A stretch of 43,976 nucleotides of DNA from Candidatus Desulfovibrio intestinavium (GTDB lineage Bacteria; Desulfobacterota; Desulfovibrionia; Desulfovibrionales; Desulfovibrionaceae): contig DWZD01000025.1 of assembly GCA_019118345.1 (NCBI GenBank), positions 1-43,976 on the forward strand, in the 5' to 3' direction. Shown in pieces: positions 33,033-40,713 of this stretch. The notes below the pieces were generated by a model. The model was not told where the DNA came from. It was given only the letters and a program-made list of their open reading frames with translations, and did not search any database. The position numbers and the translations under genes were made by a program. Each line of letters starts with the position of its first letter. Position 1 is the stretch's first letter.

Positions 33033-33314
33033 ATGGATATGCAGATTCGTTTCCGCAACAATGATCTTGGCCCGTACATGCCCACCCAGCAGGAGCGCAT
33101 GAACAGCATCATGTCATCGGGGCAGACGGCCTCTTCCGCTGCGGAGGAACTGCAGCCCCCCGTCGATACGCCGCACATGCTCAATAACGCGGAATTGCAG
33201 GCGACCCTGCAGCAGCTGGAGGCACAGGCCCAGCAGCAGAATGCGGAATTTTTGCAGGCCCACTCCGGCCTCAACGAGCAGCGCGTGGCCCGACTGCTGG
33301 GACTGCTGGACTAG
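33033..33314 (+). CDS. Small glutamine-rich protein of unknown function, likely sigma-54 controlled
   Basis: A 93-residue soluble protein without cysteine or signal peptide. A polar N-terminal half (MDMQIRFRNNDLGPYMP) precedes a helical, glutamine-rich stretch LQATLQQLEAQAQQQNAEF, probably a coiled coil, and a C-terminal motif NEQRVARLLGLLD. AAGGAG lies upstream of the ATG. It is a single-gene unit with a near-perfect sigma-54 promoter and a strong terminator. I do not recognise the family. The promoter class suggests flagellar, nitrogen or other regulated expression; which one is unknown. Confidence 0.78.
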   Translation: MDMQIRFRNNDLGPYMPTQQERMNSIMSSGQTASSAAEELQPPVDTPHMLNNAELQATLQQLEAQAQQQNAEFLQAHSGLNEQRVARLLGLLD

Positions 33315-33383
33315 AGGCGACAGGCTCCCCCATTCTCAGGCGCCTGCGGCCAAGCACGCTACGCCTTCCTGTCGTTCGCTGGC

Positions 33384-33425
33384 GGCAAAAAAAGCCCCTT
33401 TCCACGGAAAGAGGCTTTTTTTGCC
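33384..33425. terminator. Bidirectional terminator between convergent genes
   Basis: GGC-A7-GCC (33384-33396) pairs with GGC-T7-GCC (33413-33425) over a shorter inner stem TTTCC/GGAAA. Seven T follow the stem on both strands, so it can stop the gene at 33033-33314 and, from the other side, the racemase at 33441-34148. Confidence 0.9.
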
Positions 33426-33440
33426 GTCTGGACGTGCGCC

Positions 33441-34148
33441 CTATTCCGGCAGGGGGACGTCCTCCAGGGCCACACGGGCGGCCTCACAGGCGTGCAGGTA
33501 ATCGCTTTCCCACAACGGCACGGGCGCATCCTCATGACAGAGGTGCGGCGCGAGGGCCGTGCAGGCCACGAGGATGATTTCGGCCCCGCCGGCGGCCATG
33601 TCCGCCAGAATGCGGCGCAGACGCTGCCGGGCCTCGTCCCGCAGCGGCCCGCACCAGAGTTCCTGAAAAATGAGATCCTGACACCAGATCCGATCGTCCT
33701 TCCGGGGGATGATCACCTCAAGTCCCCGCTGCTCCAGGGGCTGACGGTGAAAATCCTGCTCCATGACCGGGCGCGTGCCCAGCAGGCCCACCCGAGAACA
33801 GCCGGCGGCCCGCAAGCGGCAGGCGGCCACATCCGCCACATGCAGGAGCGGAATGCCCACTGCCGCCCGCACCGAGGCCGCCACCTTGTGCATGAGATTG
33901 GTGCAGATCACGATAAAGTCCGCGCCGCCCCCCTCCAGGGAACGCGCGGCCAGCGCCAGGGCCTGCCCCACATCGCCCCATTGCCCCACCAGCATGCTCT
34001 GGCGGATGGGCTGGTAATCCACACTGTAGACAAGGCAATGCGCCGAATGCACGCCGCCGCGCTGCGCGCGCACCGCCTCGTTGATGGTCTGATAATAGGC
34101 CGCCGTGCTTTCCCAGTGCATCCCGCCAAGCAGGCCGATAATCTTCAT
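33441..34148 (-). CDS. Aspartate/glutamate racemase-family protein
   Basis: A 235-residue PLP-independent racemase of the Asp/Glu/hydantoin family. It opens with MKIIGLLGGMHWESTAAYYQ, typical of the YgeA and aspartate racemase group. The two catalytic cysteines are Cys82 (VICTNLMHKV) and Cys196 (LVACTALAPH). The second motif usually reads G-C-T-E; here Ala precedes the Cys and Ala replaces Glu, so substrate range or activity may differ. It probably makes a D-amino acid for the cell wall or signalling. GGAGG lies six bases before the ATG. xth lies immediately upstream on the same strand with 17 bases between, so they form one operon. Confidence 0.88.
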   Translation of the reverse strand: MKIIGLLGGMHWESTAAYYQTINEAVRAQRGGVHSAHCLVYSVDYQPIRQSMLVGQWGDVGQALALAARSLEGGGADFIVICTNLMHKVAASVRAAVGIPLLHVADVAACRLRAAGCSRVGLLGTRPVMEQDFHRQPLEQRGLEVIIPRKDDRIWCQDLIFQELWCGPLRDEARQRLRRILADMAAGGAEIILVACTALAPHLCHEDAPVPLWESDYLHACEAARVALEDVPLPE

Positions 34149-34165
34149 GCGTCGCCTCCGTCCGG

Positions 34166-34975
34166 TCAGGGAAGTTCCAGCGCCAGCCCCACCGGGCAGT
34201 GATCCGAACCGTAAACCGTATCTTCAATCCAGGCATCGGCAATGGCCGGTTTCAGCTCTTCGGAAACGAAGAAATAATCAATGCGCCAGCCGATGTTCTT
34301 TTCCCGCGCGCGGGTCTTGTACGACCACCACGAATAGCGGCCCGCCTCGTCGCCATGCACATGGCGAAAGGTATCCACATAGCCCAGCGCGGCAAAACTG
34401 TCCAGAAAGGCGCGTTCCTCGGGCAAAAAGCCGGTGTTCCGCTCATTCTGGCGCGGTCTGGCCAGATCGATGGGCCGGTGTGCGATATTGAAATCCCCGC
34501 AGACCACAATGGGCTTTTGCTTGCGGCAGGCTTCGGCATAGCGCACAAAGGCGTCAAAAAAGCCCATCTTGTACGGAACCCGCTTGAAGCGCCCCGTGGG
34601 TTTGCCGTTTTCGTCCCGTTCTTCCTCGCCGCCATTGGGGAAATAGCCGTTGAAGAAATGGAACTGCTCGAATTCCAGATGCAGAAGACGGCCCTCGCCC
34701 TGCCACTGCGCCTCGGGCAGTTCGCAATGCACGGCCAGCGGCGACAGCCGGCTGAAGACGGCCACGCCGGAATAGCCCTTCTTGACCATGCTGGACGCCC
34801 AGTGACTTTGCCAGCCCTGAGGCGAGGCCACCTCGGGCGCAAGCTGCTCCGGCAGGGCCTTGGTTTCCTGCAGCGCAATGAGCTGCGCATCATTCTCGGC
34901 GAACCAGCGCCATTCCTCCTTGGCGGAAACGGCGCGCAGACCGTTGACATTCCATGATACCAGCTTGATCCGCAT
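34166..34975 (-). CDS. xth: Exodeoxyribonuclease III (AP endonuclease)
   Basis: A 269-residue enzyme of the exonuclease III family for base-excision repair. It cuts at abasic sites and removes 3' blocking groups. Conserved elements are SWNVNGLRAV (7-16, catalytic Asn), LIALQETKA (metal Glu), NGYFPNGG, CGDFNIAH (catalytic Asp and Asn), the WWSYK region, GWRIDYFFVS, and SDHCPVGL with the catalytic Asp-His near the C-terminus. AAGGAGG lies six bases before the ATG. It is the first gene of a two-gene minus-strand operon with a good promoter. Confidence 0.96.
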   Translation of the reverse strand: MRIKLVSWNVNGLRAVSAKEEWRWFAENDAQLIALQETKALPEQLAPEVASPQGWQSHWASSMVKKGYSGVAVFSRLSPLAVHCELPEAQWQGEGRLLHLEFEQFHFFNGYFPNGGEEERDENGKPTGRFKRVPYKMGFFDAFVRYAEACRKQKPIVVCGDFNIAHRPIDLARPRQNERNTGFLPEERAFLDSFAALGYVDTFRHVHGDEAGRYSWWSYKTRAREKNIGWRIDYFFVSEELKPAIADAWIEDTVYGSDHCPVGLALELP

Positions 34976-35059
34976 GCGCGGCCTCCTTGTTGCGCCGTAG
35001 CGCGTTCCGCCCCGTTCGGGCGCAAACCGCCGGGCATGTCGTTTCCGGCGTTCTGTGGC

Positions 35060-35088
35060 ACTATAGAATCGGGCCTTGTTCTGCGCAA
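35060..35088 (-). promoter_or_regulatory. Predicted promoter of the xth operon
   Basis: On the minus strand TTGCGC (35088-35083) and TATAGT (35065-35060) are separated by 17 bp, about 85 bases before the xth ATG. Confidence 0.65.
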
Positions 35089-35170
35089 GACGCTATCCCC
35101 GAAAAATTCCGCCCCACGAGCGCGACAGCCCGTTGCCGCCGGCAGGCCCCTTGCCCCAAAACGGGAATCA

Positions 35171-35199
35171 TTGCATAGCGTTTCACTTTTGGGCATACT
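35171..35199 (+). promoter_or_regulatory. Predicted promoter of the IMP cyclohydrolase gene
   Basis: TTGCAT (35171-35176) and CATACT (35194-35199) are separated by 17 bp, about 40 bases before the ATG at 35240. With the xth promoter it makes this 264-base gap a divergent control region; I see nothing else in it. Confidence 0.55.
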
Positions 35200-35239
35200 A
35201 GGCCACGAGTTCGGAGCGTCTTGCCAGAGGAGTTGTCAT

Positions 35240-35836
35240 ATGGATATGCTTCCCATTCGTCGCGCCATTCTGAGCGTGACCGACAAAAACGGCCTGGTGG
35301 ATTTTGCCCGCTTCCTCTCCTCTCACGGGGTGGAACTGGTGTCCACGGGCGGCACGCAAAAAGCGCTGGAAGCCGCCGGCCTGCCGGTAACGGCCGTCAG
35401 TTCCGTCACCGGCTTTCCCGAAATTCTGGGCGGGCGGGTCAAGACGTTGCACCCCAAGATCCATGCCGGCATTCTGGCCAACAAGGATGACCCCGAGCAC
35501 ATGGCCACGCTGGCGGAAAAAGGCATCCGGCCCTTTGATCTCATCTGCGTCAATCTCTACGACTTTGCCGGTGCCGTGGAGCGCAAGCTCTCGCTGGAAC
35601 AGGCCGTGGAGGAAATCGACATCGGCGGGCCGTGCATGATCCGCGCCGCAGCCAAAAACTTTCACAGCATCCTCGTCCTGCCCGGCACCCAGTGGTATGC
35701 CCCGGCGCAGGAGGAGCTGGAAGCCAACAACATGCAGGTCGGACTCGACTTCCGGCAGAAGATGGCCTCGCGCGCCTTTGAGGCCACTTCGCGTTATGAC
35801 GCCCTCATCAGCTCCTATTTGCGCCCGGGGGCCTAG
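35240..35836 (+). CDS. purH: Stand-alone IMP cyclohydrolase (PurH N-terminal domain only)
   Basis: A 198-residue protein matching only the first domain of bifunctional PurH. Motifs are RRAILSVTDKNGLVDFARFL, VSTGGTQKALEAAG, GGRVKTLHPKIHAGIL, VNLYDF and IDIGGPCMIRAAAKN. This domain closes formyl-AICAR to IMP, the last step of purine synthesis. The AICAR transformylase domain, some 300 further residues in usual PurH, is absent, and there is no sign of a frameshift: a clean stop is followed by hflX. A separate transformylase (a PurP-type enzyme or a free domain) must be elsewhere. AGAGGAG lies seven bases before the ATG; hflX begins at or right after the stop. Confidence 0.92.
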   Translation: MDMLPIRRAILSVTDKNGLVDFARFLSSHGVELVSTGGTQKALEAAGLPVTAVSSVTGFPEILGGRVKTLHPKIHAGILANKDDPEHMATLAEKGIRPFDLICVNLYDFAGAVERKLSLEQAVEEIDIGGPCMIRAAAKNFHSILVLPGTQWYAPAQEELEANNMQVGLDFRQKMASRAFEATSRYDALISSYLRPGA

Positions 35837-37539
35837 TCATCGCCAGAATCGAAGGAAATCTGCAGGGCCTGAAGGCCAGCCAGACCCGCGCGCTGGATCG
35901 TCTGCTGCACCGCCGCTTCCCGCAGGAAGAGGTCTACGGCATCGAGCAGGCGCGCGAGCTGGCTCTGCTTTCCCGGGCCATTGGCCGCCAGCTGGGCCTG
36001 CTCATCGACCGGCGCGGCCGGGTGGAAATGGTCATTGTCGGCGAGGCGGGCAGCATCCTCATTCCCGAACTGCCCCGCGCCCGTTCCGGGGCCGAGCGCC
36101 TGCGCGGCCTGCGGCTGCTGCATACCCATCTCTCGCCGGACGGCCTCAGTCAGGAAGATCTGATGGACATGCTCTTCCTGCGCCTTGACGCCGTCATCGT
36201 GCTGACGGTCAGCCCGGCGGGCGAGCCGGTACAATGGCAGGCGGCGCATCTGCTGCCCTCGCCGGCACATGCGCCTGACAGCGCCAGGCCGGTGCCCTAC
36301 CGGCTGGATGCCCTGCGGCCCTGGGATCAGACCGAGGCCCACTTTGCCTCCACAGCCAGGGCGCTGGAAGATGAACTGGCCCGCCGAAGCGACGACGCGC
36401 GTCAGGCAGGCGGCGGCACGGGACGGGCGGTGCTGGTTTCCGTCTCTGCCGAACCGCGCCTGACCCAGGAACAGCATCTGGACGAACTGGCCGAACTGGC
36501 CCGCACCGCCGGGCTGGACGTGGCCGGGCGCATGGTGCAGCGCGTGGCGCAGGTCAATCCCAAGTTCATTCTGGGCAAGGGCAAGATGGCGGAACTGGAA
36601 GTGCTCGCCCTGCAAGGTCAGGCCGATACCCTGATCTTTGACGGCGAACTGGCGCCGGCCCAGCTGCACAATCTGGCCGATATCACCGAGCGCAAGGTGC
36701 TGGATCGCACCCAGCTCATTCTGGACATCTTTGCCCAGCATGCGGTCACGCGCGCGGGCAAATTGCAGGTGGAGCTGGCCCAGCTGCGCTACACCCTGCC
36801 CCGCCTCACCGGCAAAAACCGGGCCATGGACAGGCTCATGGGCGGCATCGGCGGGCGAGGCCCCGGCGAAACCAAGCTGGAAACCGACCGGCGGCGCAGC
36901 CGCGAACGCATGGCCCGTCTGCGCCGCGAACTGGATCAACTGCGGCGGCAGCGCGCCTTTACACGCGGGCGGCGTTCGCGGCGGGGCATTCCGCTGGCCG
37001 CGCTGGTGGGCTACACCAATGCGGGCAAGTCCACCCTGCTGAACAGCCTCACCCGCTCCGAGGTGCTGGCCGAAAACAAGCTCTTTGCCACGCTGGATCC
37101 CACCACGCGCCGGCTCCGCTTCCCGGCGGAGCGGGAAATCATCCTGGCCGATACGGTGGGCTTTATCCGCAATCTGCCCCGCGAACTCATGGATGCCTTT
37201 CGTGCCACGCTGGAGGAGCTGGAGGCGGCGGATCTGCTCATCCATGTGGCGGATGCCTCCCACCCCGACATGCTGCAGCAGGTGAGCGCCGTGGAGGCCA
37301 TACTCGAGGATCTGGAACTGCAACATGTGCCGCGGCTGCTCGTCCTCAACAAGTGGGACAGCCTCGCCCTGCCCGTGCGGGCCGAAATGCTGGATGCCTT
37401 TCCCGGCGCACTGCCCGTTTCCGCCCTGCGGGGCGAAGGACTCGGGGCGCTGCTGGCAGCCCTCGAACAACGCCTGATCGCCCACGAACCGGGACGGGCC
37501 TTGCTGCTGCCCGAAGACGCCTCATTGCGCCTGCAGTAG
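35836..37539 (+). CDS. hflX: GTPase HflX, long form; start codon not canonical
   Basis: A ribosome-associated GTPase that splits or rescues stalled 70S ribosomes under stress. The G motifs are GYTNAGKST (P-loop), DTVGFIRNLP (G3) and LNKWDS (G4), after the HflX domain (GLDVAGRMVQRVAQVNPKF, GKGKMAELE) and the glycine-rich GGIGGRGPGETKLETDRRR region. The first ATG is at 36022 (505 residues). However, the frame upstream reads GNLQGLKASQTRALDRLL and ALLSRAIGRQLGLLIDRRG, the typical N-terminus of the long form, and is open back to 35800. No ATG, GTG or TTG exists there; GTC (35836, overlapping the purH stop), ATC (35839) or CTG (35860, after GAAGGA) are candidates. I set the start at the overlap; the true start is uncertain. 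Confidence 0.85.
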   Translation, partial: VIARIEGNLQGLKASQTRALDRLLHRRFPQEEVYGIEQARELALLSRAIGRQLGLLIDRRGRVEMVIVGEAGSILIPELPRARSGAERLRGLRLLHTHLSPDGLSQEDLMDMLFLRLDAVIVLTVSPAGEPVQWQAAHLLPSPAHAPDSARPVPYRLDALRPWDQTEAHFASTARALEDELARRSDDARQAGGGTGRAVLVSVSAEPRLTQEQHLDELAELARTAGLDVAGRMVQRVAQVNPKFILGKGKMAELEVLALQGQADTLIFDGELAPAQLHNLADITERKVLDRTQLILDIFAQHAVTRAGKLQVELAQLRYTLPRLTGKNRAMDRLMGGIGGRGPGETKLETDRRRSRERMARLRRELDQLRRQRAFTRGRRSRRGIPLAALVGYTNAGKSTLLNSLTRSEVLAENKLFATLDPTTRRLRFPAEREIILADTVGFIRNLPRELMDAFRATLEELEAADLLIHVADASHPDMLQQVSAVEAILEDLELQHVPRLLVLNKWDSLALPVRAEMLDAFPGALPVSALRGEGLGALLAALEQRLIAHEPGRALLLPEDASLRLQ

Positions 37540-37630
37540 CCTCCCGGCGACAGCACATGCGCGCGGGCAGGCTCGCGCCATGCCCTGCAGCACAGCGCCC
37601 CGCGCCGATGGTCAGAGCGAGCCATGCAGC

Positions 37631-38677
37631 CTAGCGAAAATCTTCCGGGATTTCCTTTATTTCACGGATATACAGCACCCTGCCCGAATCCAGATTCTGA
37701 GTCTGCCAACGGGTCTTGCATTGCAGCGTGCCAGCCTGTAGCAGGGCGCGCCCCGTTTCGGAATCCGCCGCCATTTCAATGGTCCAGTCCTGCATAAAGG
37801 GTTGGCCGGGATACATGGGCATGGCCTTGTCCAGATAGCGGCTGAGGATGGTCTTCCCCGAGGCATCCTGAATGTCCACCTGCAGGCTGGAGCCGTTGAT
37901 CCGTTCCGAGCTGGCATTGCGGCCCATGACGATCACGCGGGTGAGCAGGGTCTTGTTGTCGGAGATGACGCCTGCGGCAGCTTCGCAGGACTGGATTTGC
38001 AGGGTTGCATCCATGCGCCGCTGGATATCGGCATTCTGCTTGATCAGTTGCAGGCGCCGGGCCTCGTAGCGCTGCAGCTGCGCCTGGCGGAACTGGGCGA
38101 TCAGCTCCCGGGCATTGGCCAGATCCGTCACCTTCCAGCCGTCGCGTGTGCGTTGCAGCAAAAAGATGAGGGTGAAATCCATGTCCAGCTGCGGGTGATG
38201 CAGCACCGCACGGATGAAGGCCATGTCCGGGTTGCCCGCGGCCGCGGCATTGAGGGAGATATTCGCCTGCAATTGCTTGACGAAATCCGGCGGCAGGGGC
38301 TGGAGGGGCTGCTGGAGCGCCTCATCCGGCGGCAGCTGGCGGGCCTTGCCCTCCCGCGCCGCCAGCCGCTCGCGCAAATACTGCAGCAGGCGCCCCTCAA
38401 TGGCCGTTCGTTGCTGTGCGCCCGAATCGATGAAGGGATAATATTCGGCAATGCACAGCGCCACATGCCGGACAAGCGTCGGAAAATCCACCTGCTCCGC
38501 CAGCGCTTCCGGCTCCACCTTCTTGAGGGATTCCTTGAGCATCTCAAACGCGCATTGGCTGCTCTGCGTATACTGGTAATATTTCCAGCCCTCCCAGCCG
38601 CCATAGGCCAAGAGCAATACCAGCACCCCGATGATAATTTTCAGCCTTGCCCTGAGCAATCGTGCCTTGAACGACAT
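37631..38677 (-). CDS. Membrane-anchored protein of unknown function
   Basis: A 348-residue protein. A basic N-terminus (MSFKARLLRARLK) and one helix (IIIGVLVLLLAYGGWEGW, about 14-31) anchor it with the bulk outside. The first part of the soluble domain, AFEMLKESLKKVEPEALAEQ then VDFPTLVRHV, resembles DUF2939-like proteins, in which a helix pair precedes the sequence VDFP. A glutamine- and arginine-rich helix (FRQAQLQRYEARRLQ) lies in the middle. The C-terminal half looks like a beta-sandwich. AAGGAT lies upstream of the ATG at 38677. It starts four bases after the methyltransferase stop and so is co-transcribed with it. Function unknown. Confidence 0.78.
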   Translation of the reverse strand: MSFKARLLRARLKIIIGVLVLLLAYGGWEGWKYYQYTQSSQCAFEMLKESLKKVEPEALAEQVDFPTLVRHVALCIAEYYPFIDSGAQQRTAIEGRLLQYLRERLAAREGKARQLPPDEALQQPLQPLPPDFVKQLQANISLNAAAAGNPDMAFIRAVLHHPQLDMDFTLIFLLQRTRDGWKVTDLANARELIAQFRQAQLQRYEARRLQLIKQNADIQRRMDATLQIQSCEAAAGVISDNKTLLTRVIVMGRNASSERINGSSLQVDIQDASGKTILSRYLDKAMPMYPGQPFMQDWTIEMAADSETGRALLQAGTLQCKTRWQTQNLDSGRVLYIREIKEIPEDFR

Positions 38678-38681
38678 GGTT

Positions 38682-39425
38682 TCATCCTTCTGACGGTTCG
38701 TGACTCCCGGAGCGGCATTCCAGCACGGCGGCCTCCTTGGCAAGGGCTGTGGCGGCATCCACCCGCAGGCCCAGGGGGGTCACCCGTCCGACCGGCCCGA
38801 AATCCATGCGCAACAAGGCCCAAGCGCCCACCAGCGCGGTCAGCAGACGCCCCGCCCCGCCGGGCGGCCCGTGCGCGCCAAAGGTATGCGGCAGAGGCAT
38901 GCAGCCGTACGGATACTTTCGTGCCGAGACACCTCGCGCCGCTGCCAGCACCTGCCACCAGTAAAGTCCCTTGCAGGGCATGGGCTGCCAGCTCCGGGAA
39001 AGGCAATGGGCCAGCCGGCACAGGGAGGCCCTGTTCCAGAAGCTGACCACCATGCCCCGCGCGCCAATGCGCGCCGCCTCCAGCACGGCCTTGCGCGCCC
39101 GCGCCGCATCGTGATTGCCCAGATGCAGCACCACCCAGTCGTAGGCGTCGTCATCCAGCGGAATGTCGTCATCGGCAGCCGCCAGAATTTCCGTGCCGCA
39201 AGGAGCATCGGCGGCGGCTGCCCGCCGCTCTTCAGGTGAGGCGCTCACGCCGGTCACGTCAAAACCGCAATCCCAGAGTACGCGCAAACAGCGGCCCGTG
39301 CCGCAATTGATCTCGAGCAGCCGGGCATTCCGCCGCGTCCACGAGGCGATGCTGGTTTGCAGCGCCTCGACGCAATAGCGCCACATGCGCTTTTCCAGCG
39401 GATTTTCCAGCCGCAATTCGTGCAT
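38682..39425 (-). CDS. Class I SAM-dependent methyltransferase
   Basis: A 247-residue protein with a Rossmann methyltransferase core. Motif I is LLEINCGTGRCLRVL (about 36-50), the acidic loop is GFDVTGVSASPE, motif II is YDWVVLHLGNH, and post-motif GARGMVVSFWNRAS follows. The C-terminal part, with KGLYWWQVLAAARGV and GAWALLRMDFGPVGRVTPLG, is the likely substrate cap. The substrate is unknown. AAGGAG lies six bases before the ATG at 39425, and a promoter is predicted just upstream. It lies downstream of the rplL terminator, in the place where rpoB is found in many bacteria. Confidence 0.87.
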   Translation of the reverse strand: MHELRLENPLEKRMWRYCVEALQTSIASWTRRNARLLEINCGTGRCLRVLWDCGFDVTGVSASPEERRAAAADAPCGTEILAAADDDIPLDDDAYDWVVLHLGNHDAARARKAVLEAARIGARGMVVSFWNRASLCRLAHCLSRSWQPMPCKGLYWWQVLAAARGVSARKYPYGCMPLPHTFGAHGPPGGAGRLLTALVGAWALLRMDFGPVGRVTPLGLRVDAATALAKEAAVLECRSGSHEPSEG

Positions 39426-39443
39426 GGCTCCTTCCTTTGCACG

Positions 39444-39472
39444 ATAGTAGATGGTGCGGCGCGCCTTGGCAA
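39444..39472 (-). promoter_or_regulatory. Predicted promoter of the methyltransferase operon
   Basis: On the minus strand TTGCCA (39472-39467) and TACTAT (39449-39444) are separated by 17 bp, just upstream of the ribosome-binding site. Confidence 0.55.
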
Positions 39473-39537
39473 GCAATAAGGCGGGGCGGCTGAACGCTTT
39501 GCGGCATCCGGGCGCGGCCCGACCTCTTTGCCTGCGC

Positions 39538-39571
39538 AAAAAAAGGGGGGCGGGACAATGTCCCACCCCCC
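39538..39571 (-). terminator. Strong terminator after rplL
   Basis: On the minus strand GGGGGGTGGGAC and GTCCCGCCCCCC form a 12-bp stem with one T-G pair and a three-base loop, followed by seven T (39544-39538). Confidence 0.92.
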
Positions 39572-39594
39572 GGCATATCCATGCAAAAGCGAAA

Positions 39595-39984
39595 CTACTT
39601 CACTTCGACAGTGGCGCCAGCTTCGGTCAGCTGCTTCTTGGCTTCTTCGGCTTCTTCCTTGGAAACGCCTTCCTTCAGGGTGGAGGGGCAGCCGTCAACC
39701 TTTTCCTTGGCTTCCTTGAGGCCGAGGCTGGTCAGGGCGCGGACGACCTTGATGACGCCGATCTTGTTGGCGCCGGCGTCCTTCAGGATGACGTCGAATT
39801 CGGTCTTTTCTTCGGCGGCTTCAGCGGCAGCGCCGGCAGCCGGAGCGGCCATCACCATGGCGGCGGCAGGAGCGGCAGCGGACACGCCGAACTTTTCTTC
39901 CAGTTCCTTGATGAACTCGGAGAGTTCCAGCACGGTCATGTTGGAGATGAACTCGACAACTTGTTCTTTGGTCACGTCAGACAT
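39595..39984 (-). CDS. rplL: Ribosomal protein bL12 (L7/L12)
   Basis: A 129-residue stalk protein that recruits translation GTPases. The N-terminal dimerisation domain (about 1-35, [20 protein letters not shown]) is followed by an Ala-rich hinge ([20 protein letters not shown]) and the globular C-terminal domain. That domain has [20 protein letters not shown] and [13 protein letters not shown]. It is the last gene of the ribosomal cluster and is followed by a strong terminator. A ribosome-binding site (GGAG) precedes the ATG. Confidence 0.98.
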   Translation of the reverse strand: MSDVTKEQVVEFISNMTVLELSEFIKELEEKFGVSAAAPAAAMVMAAPAAGAAAEAAEEKTEFDVILKDAGANKIGVIKVVRALTSLGLKEAKEKVDGCPSTLKEGVSKEEAEEAKKQLTEAGATVEVK

Positions 39985-40033
39985 GGTATTCTCCTAAAAT
40001 CTTTGGCAGTTCGTTGATGGATGTCCGTTTGTC

Positions 40034-40558
40034 CTAGGCAGCCTTGGCTTTTTGCTCTTCGATAGCCTTGAGGGCATAGAGCATGCCGCGGATGATGTTG
40101 GCAAACAGGGAAACAAAATTGGTGGGCACAGCGTTCATGGTGCCAAGGACCTGTCCGAGCAGCTGTTCCTTGGACGGGAGCGTCGCCAGCGCCTCCACCT
40201 GGGCAGGCGTCATTTCCTTGCCTTCCAGGCTGGCAGCACGCAGGGAGAAGAGTTTGCTCTTCTTGGCAAAATCGCTCAACGCTTTGGCCACCGCCACCGG
40301 GTCGTCGAATCCAAGGGCAATGGCGCAGTTTTCATGGAACTTGTCCTTCACCACGTCATGCGGGCCACCGGTGAACGCAATACGAGCCAGGGTATTTTTG
40401 ACGACGTAGTATTCGCCGCCAGCCTTGCGCAGGCTGTCCCTGAGGCTCGTCAGCTCTTCCACCGTCATACCCTTGAAATCGGTCAGCACAGCAAAGGAGG
40501 CGCTTTCGGCCCTGGCCTTGATCGCCTCGATGACTGCTGCTTTTTGAGACCTATCCAC
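40034..40558 (-). CDS. rplJ: Ribosomal protein uL10
   Basis: A 174-residue protein anchoring the L12 dimers to the large subunit. It opens [20 protein letters not shown] and shows [20 protein letters not shown] and [13 protein letters not shown]. The start is GTG, with GAGGAG about seven bases upstream. L10 bound to L12 usually represses its own operon at a leader, and a fitting structured gap of 155 bases lies just upstream. rplL follows after 49 bases. Confidence 0.97.
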   Translation of the reverse strand: MDRSQKAAVIEAIKARAESASFAVLTDFKGMTVEELTSLRDSLRKAGGEYYVVKNTLARIAFTGGPHDVVKDKFHENCAIALGFDDPVAVAKALSDFAKKSKLFSLRAASLEGKEMTPAQVEALATLPSKEQLLGQVLGTMNAVPTNFVSLFANIIRGMLYALKAIEEQKAKAA

Positions 40559-40713
40559 GTGATACTCCTCACGTTGGGGGTTGCCGTGTGGAATGCCGAG
40601 CCAAAGATAGTCTGGACAGGATGATTAAAGAGAACTCTCCCTGTCGTCTTCGACTCGAAATTCCTTGCCTTAGCCGTTTGCGGCGGGACTGGCCCGCCGC
40701 GCATCACGAAGGA
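40559..40713 (-). promoter_or_regulatory. Probable L10-type autoregulatory leader between rplA and rplJ
   Basis: The gap holds two hairpins. GCGGCGGG (40680-40687) pairs with CCCGCCGC (40693-40700) just after rplA, and GACAGG (40615-40620) pairs with CCTGTC (40640-40645) around an internal AGA/TCT stem. Position, length and an asymmetric internal loop fit the L10 leader bound by the L10-L12 complex in many bacteria. The identification rests on position and stems only. Confidence 0.4.
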
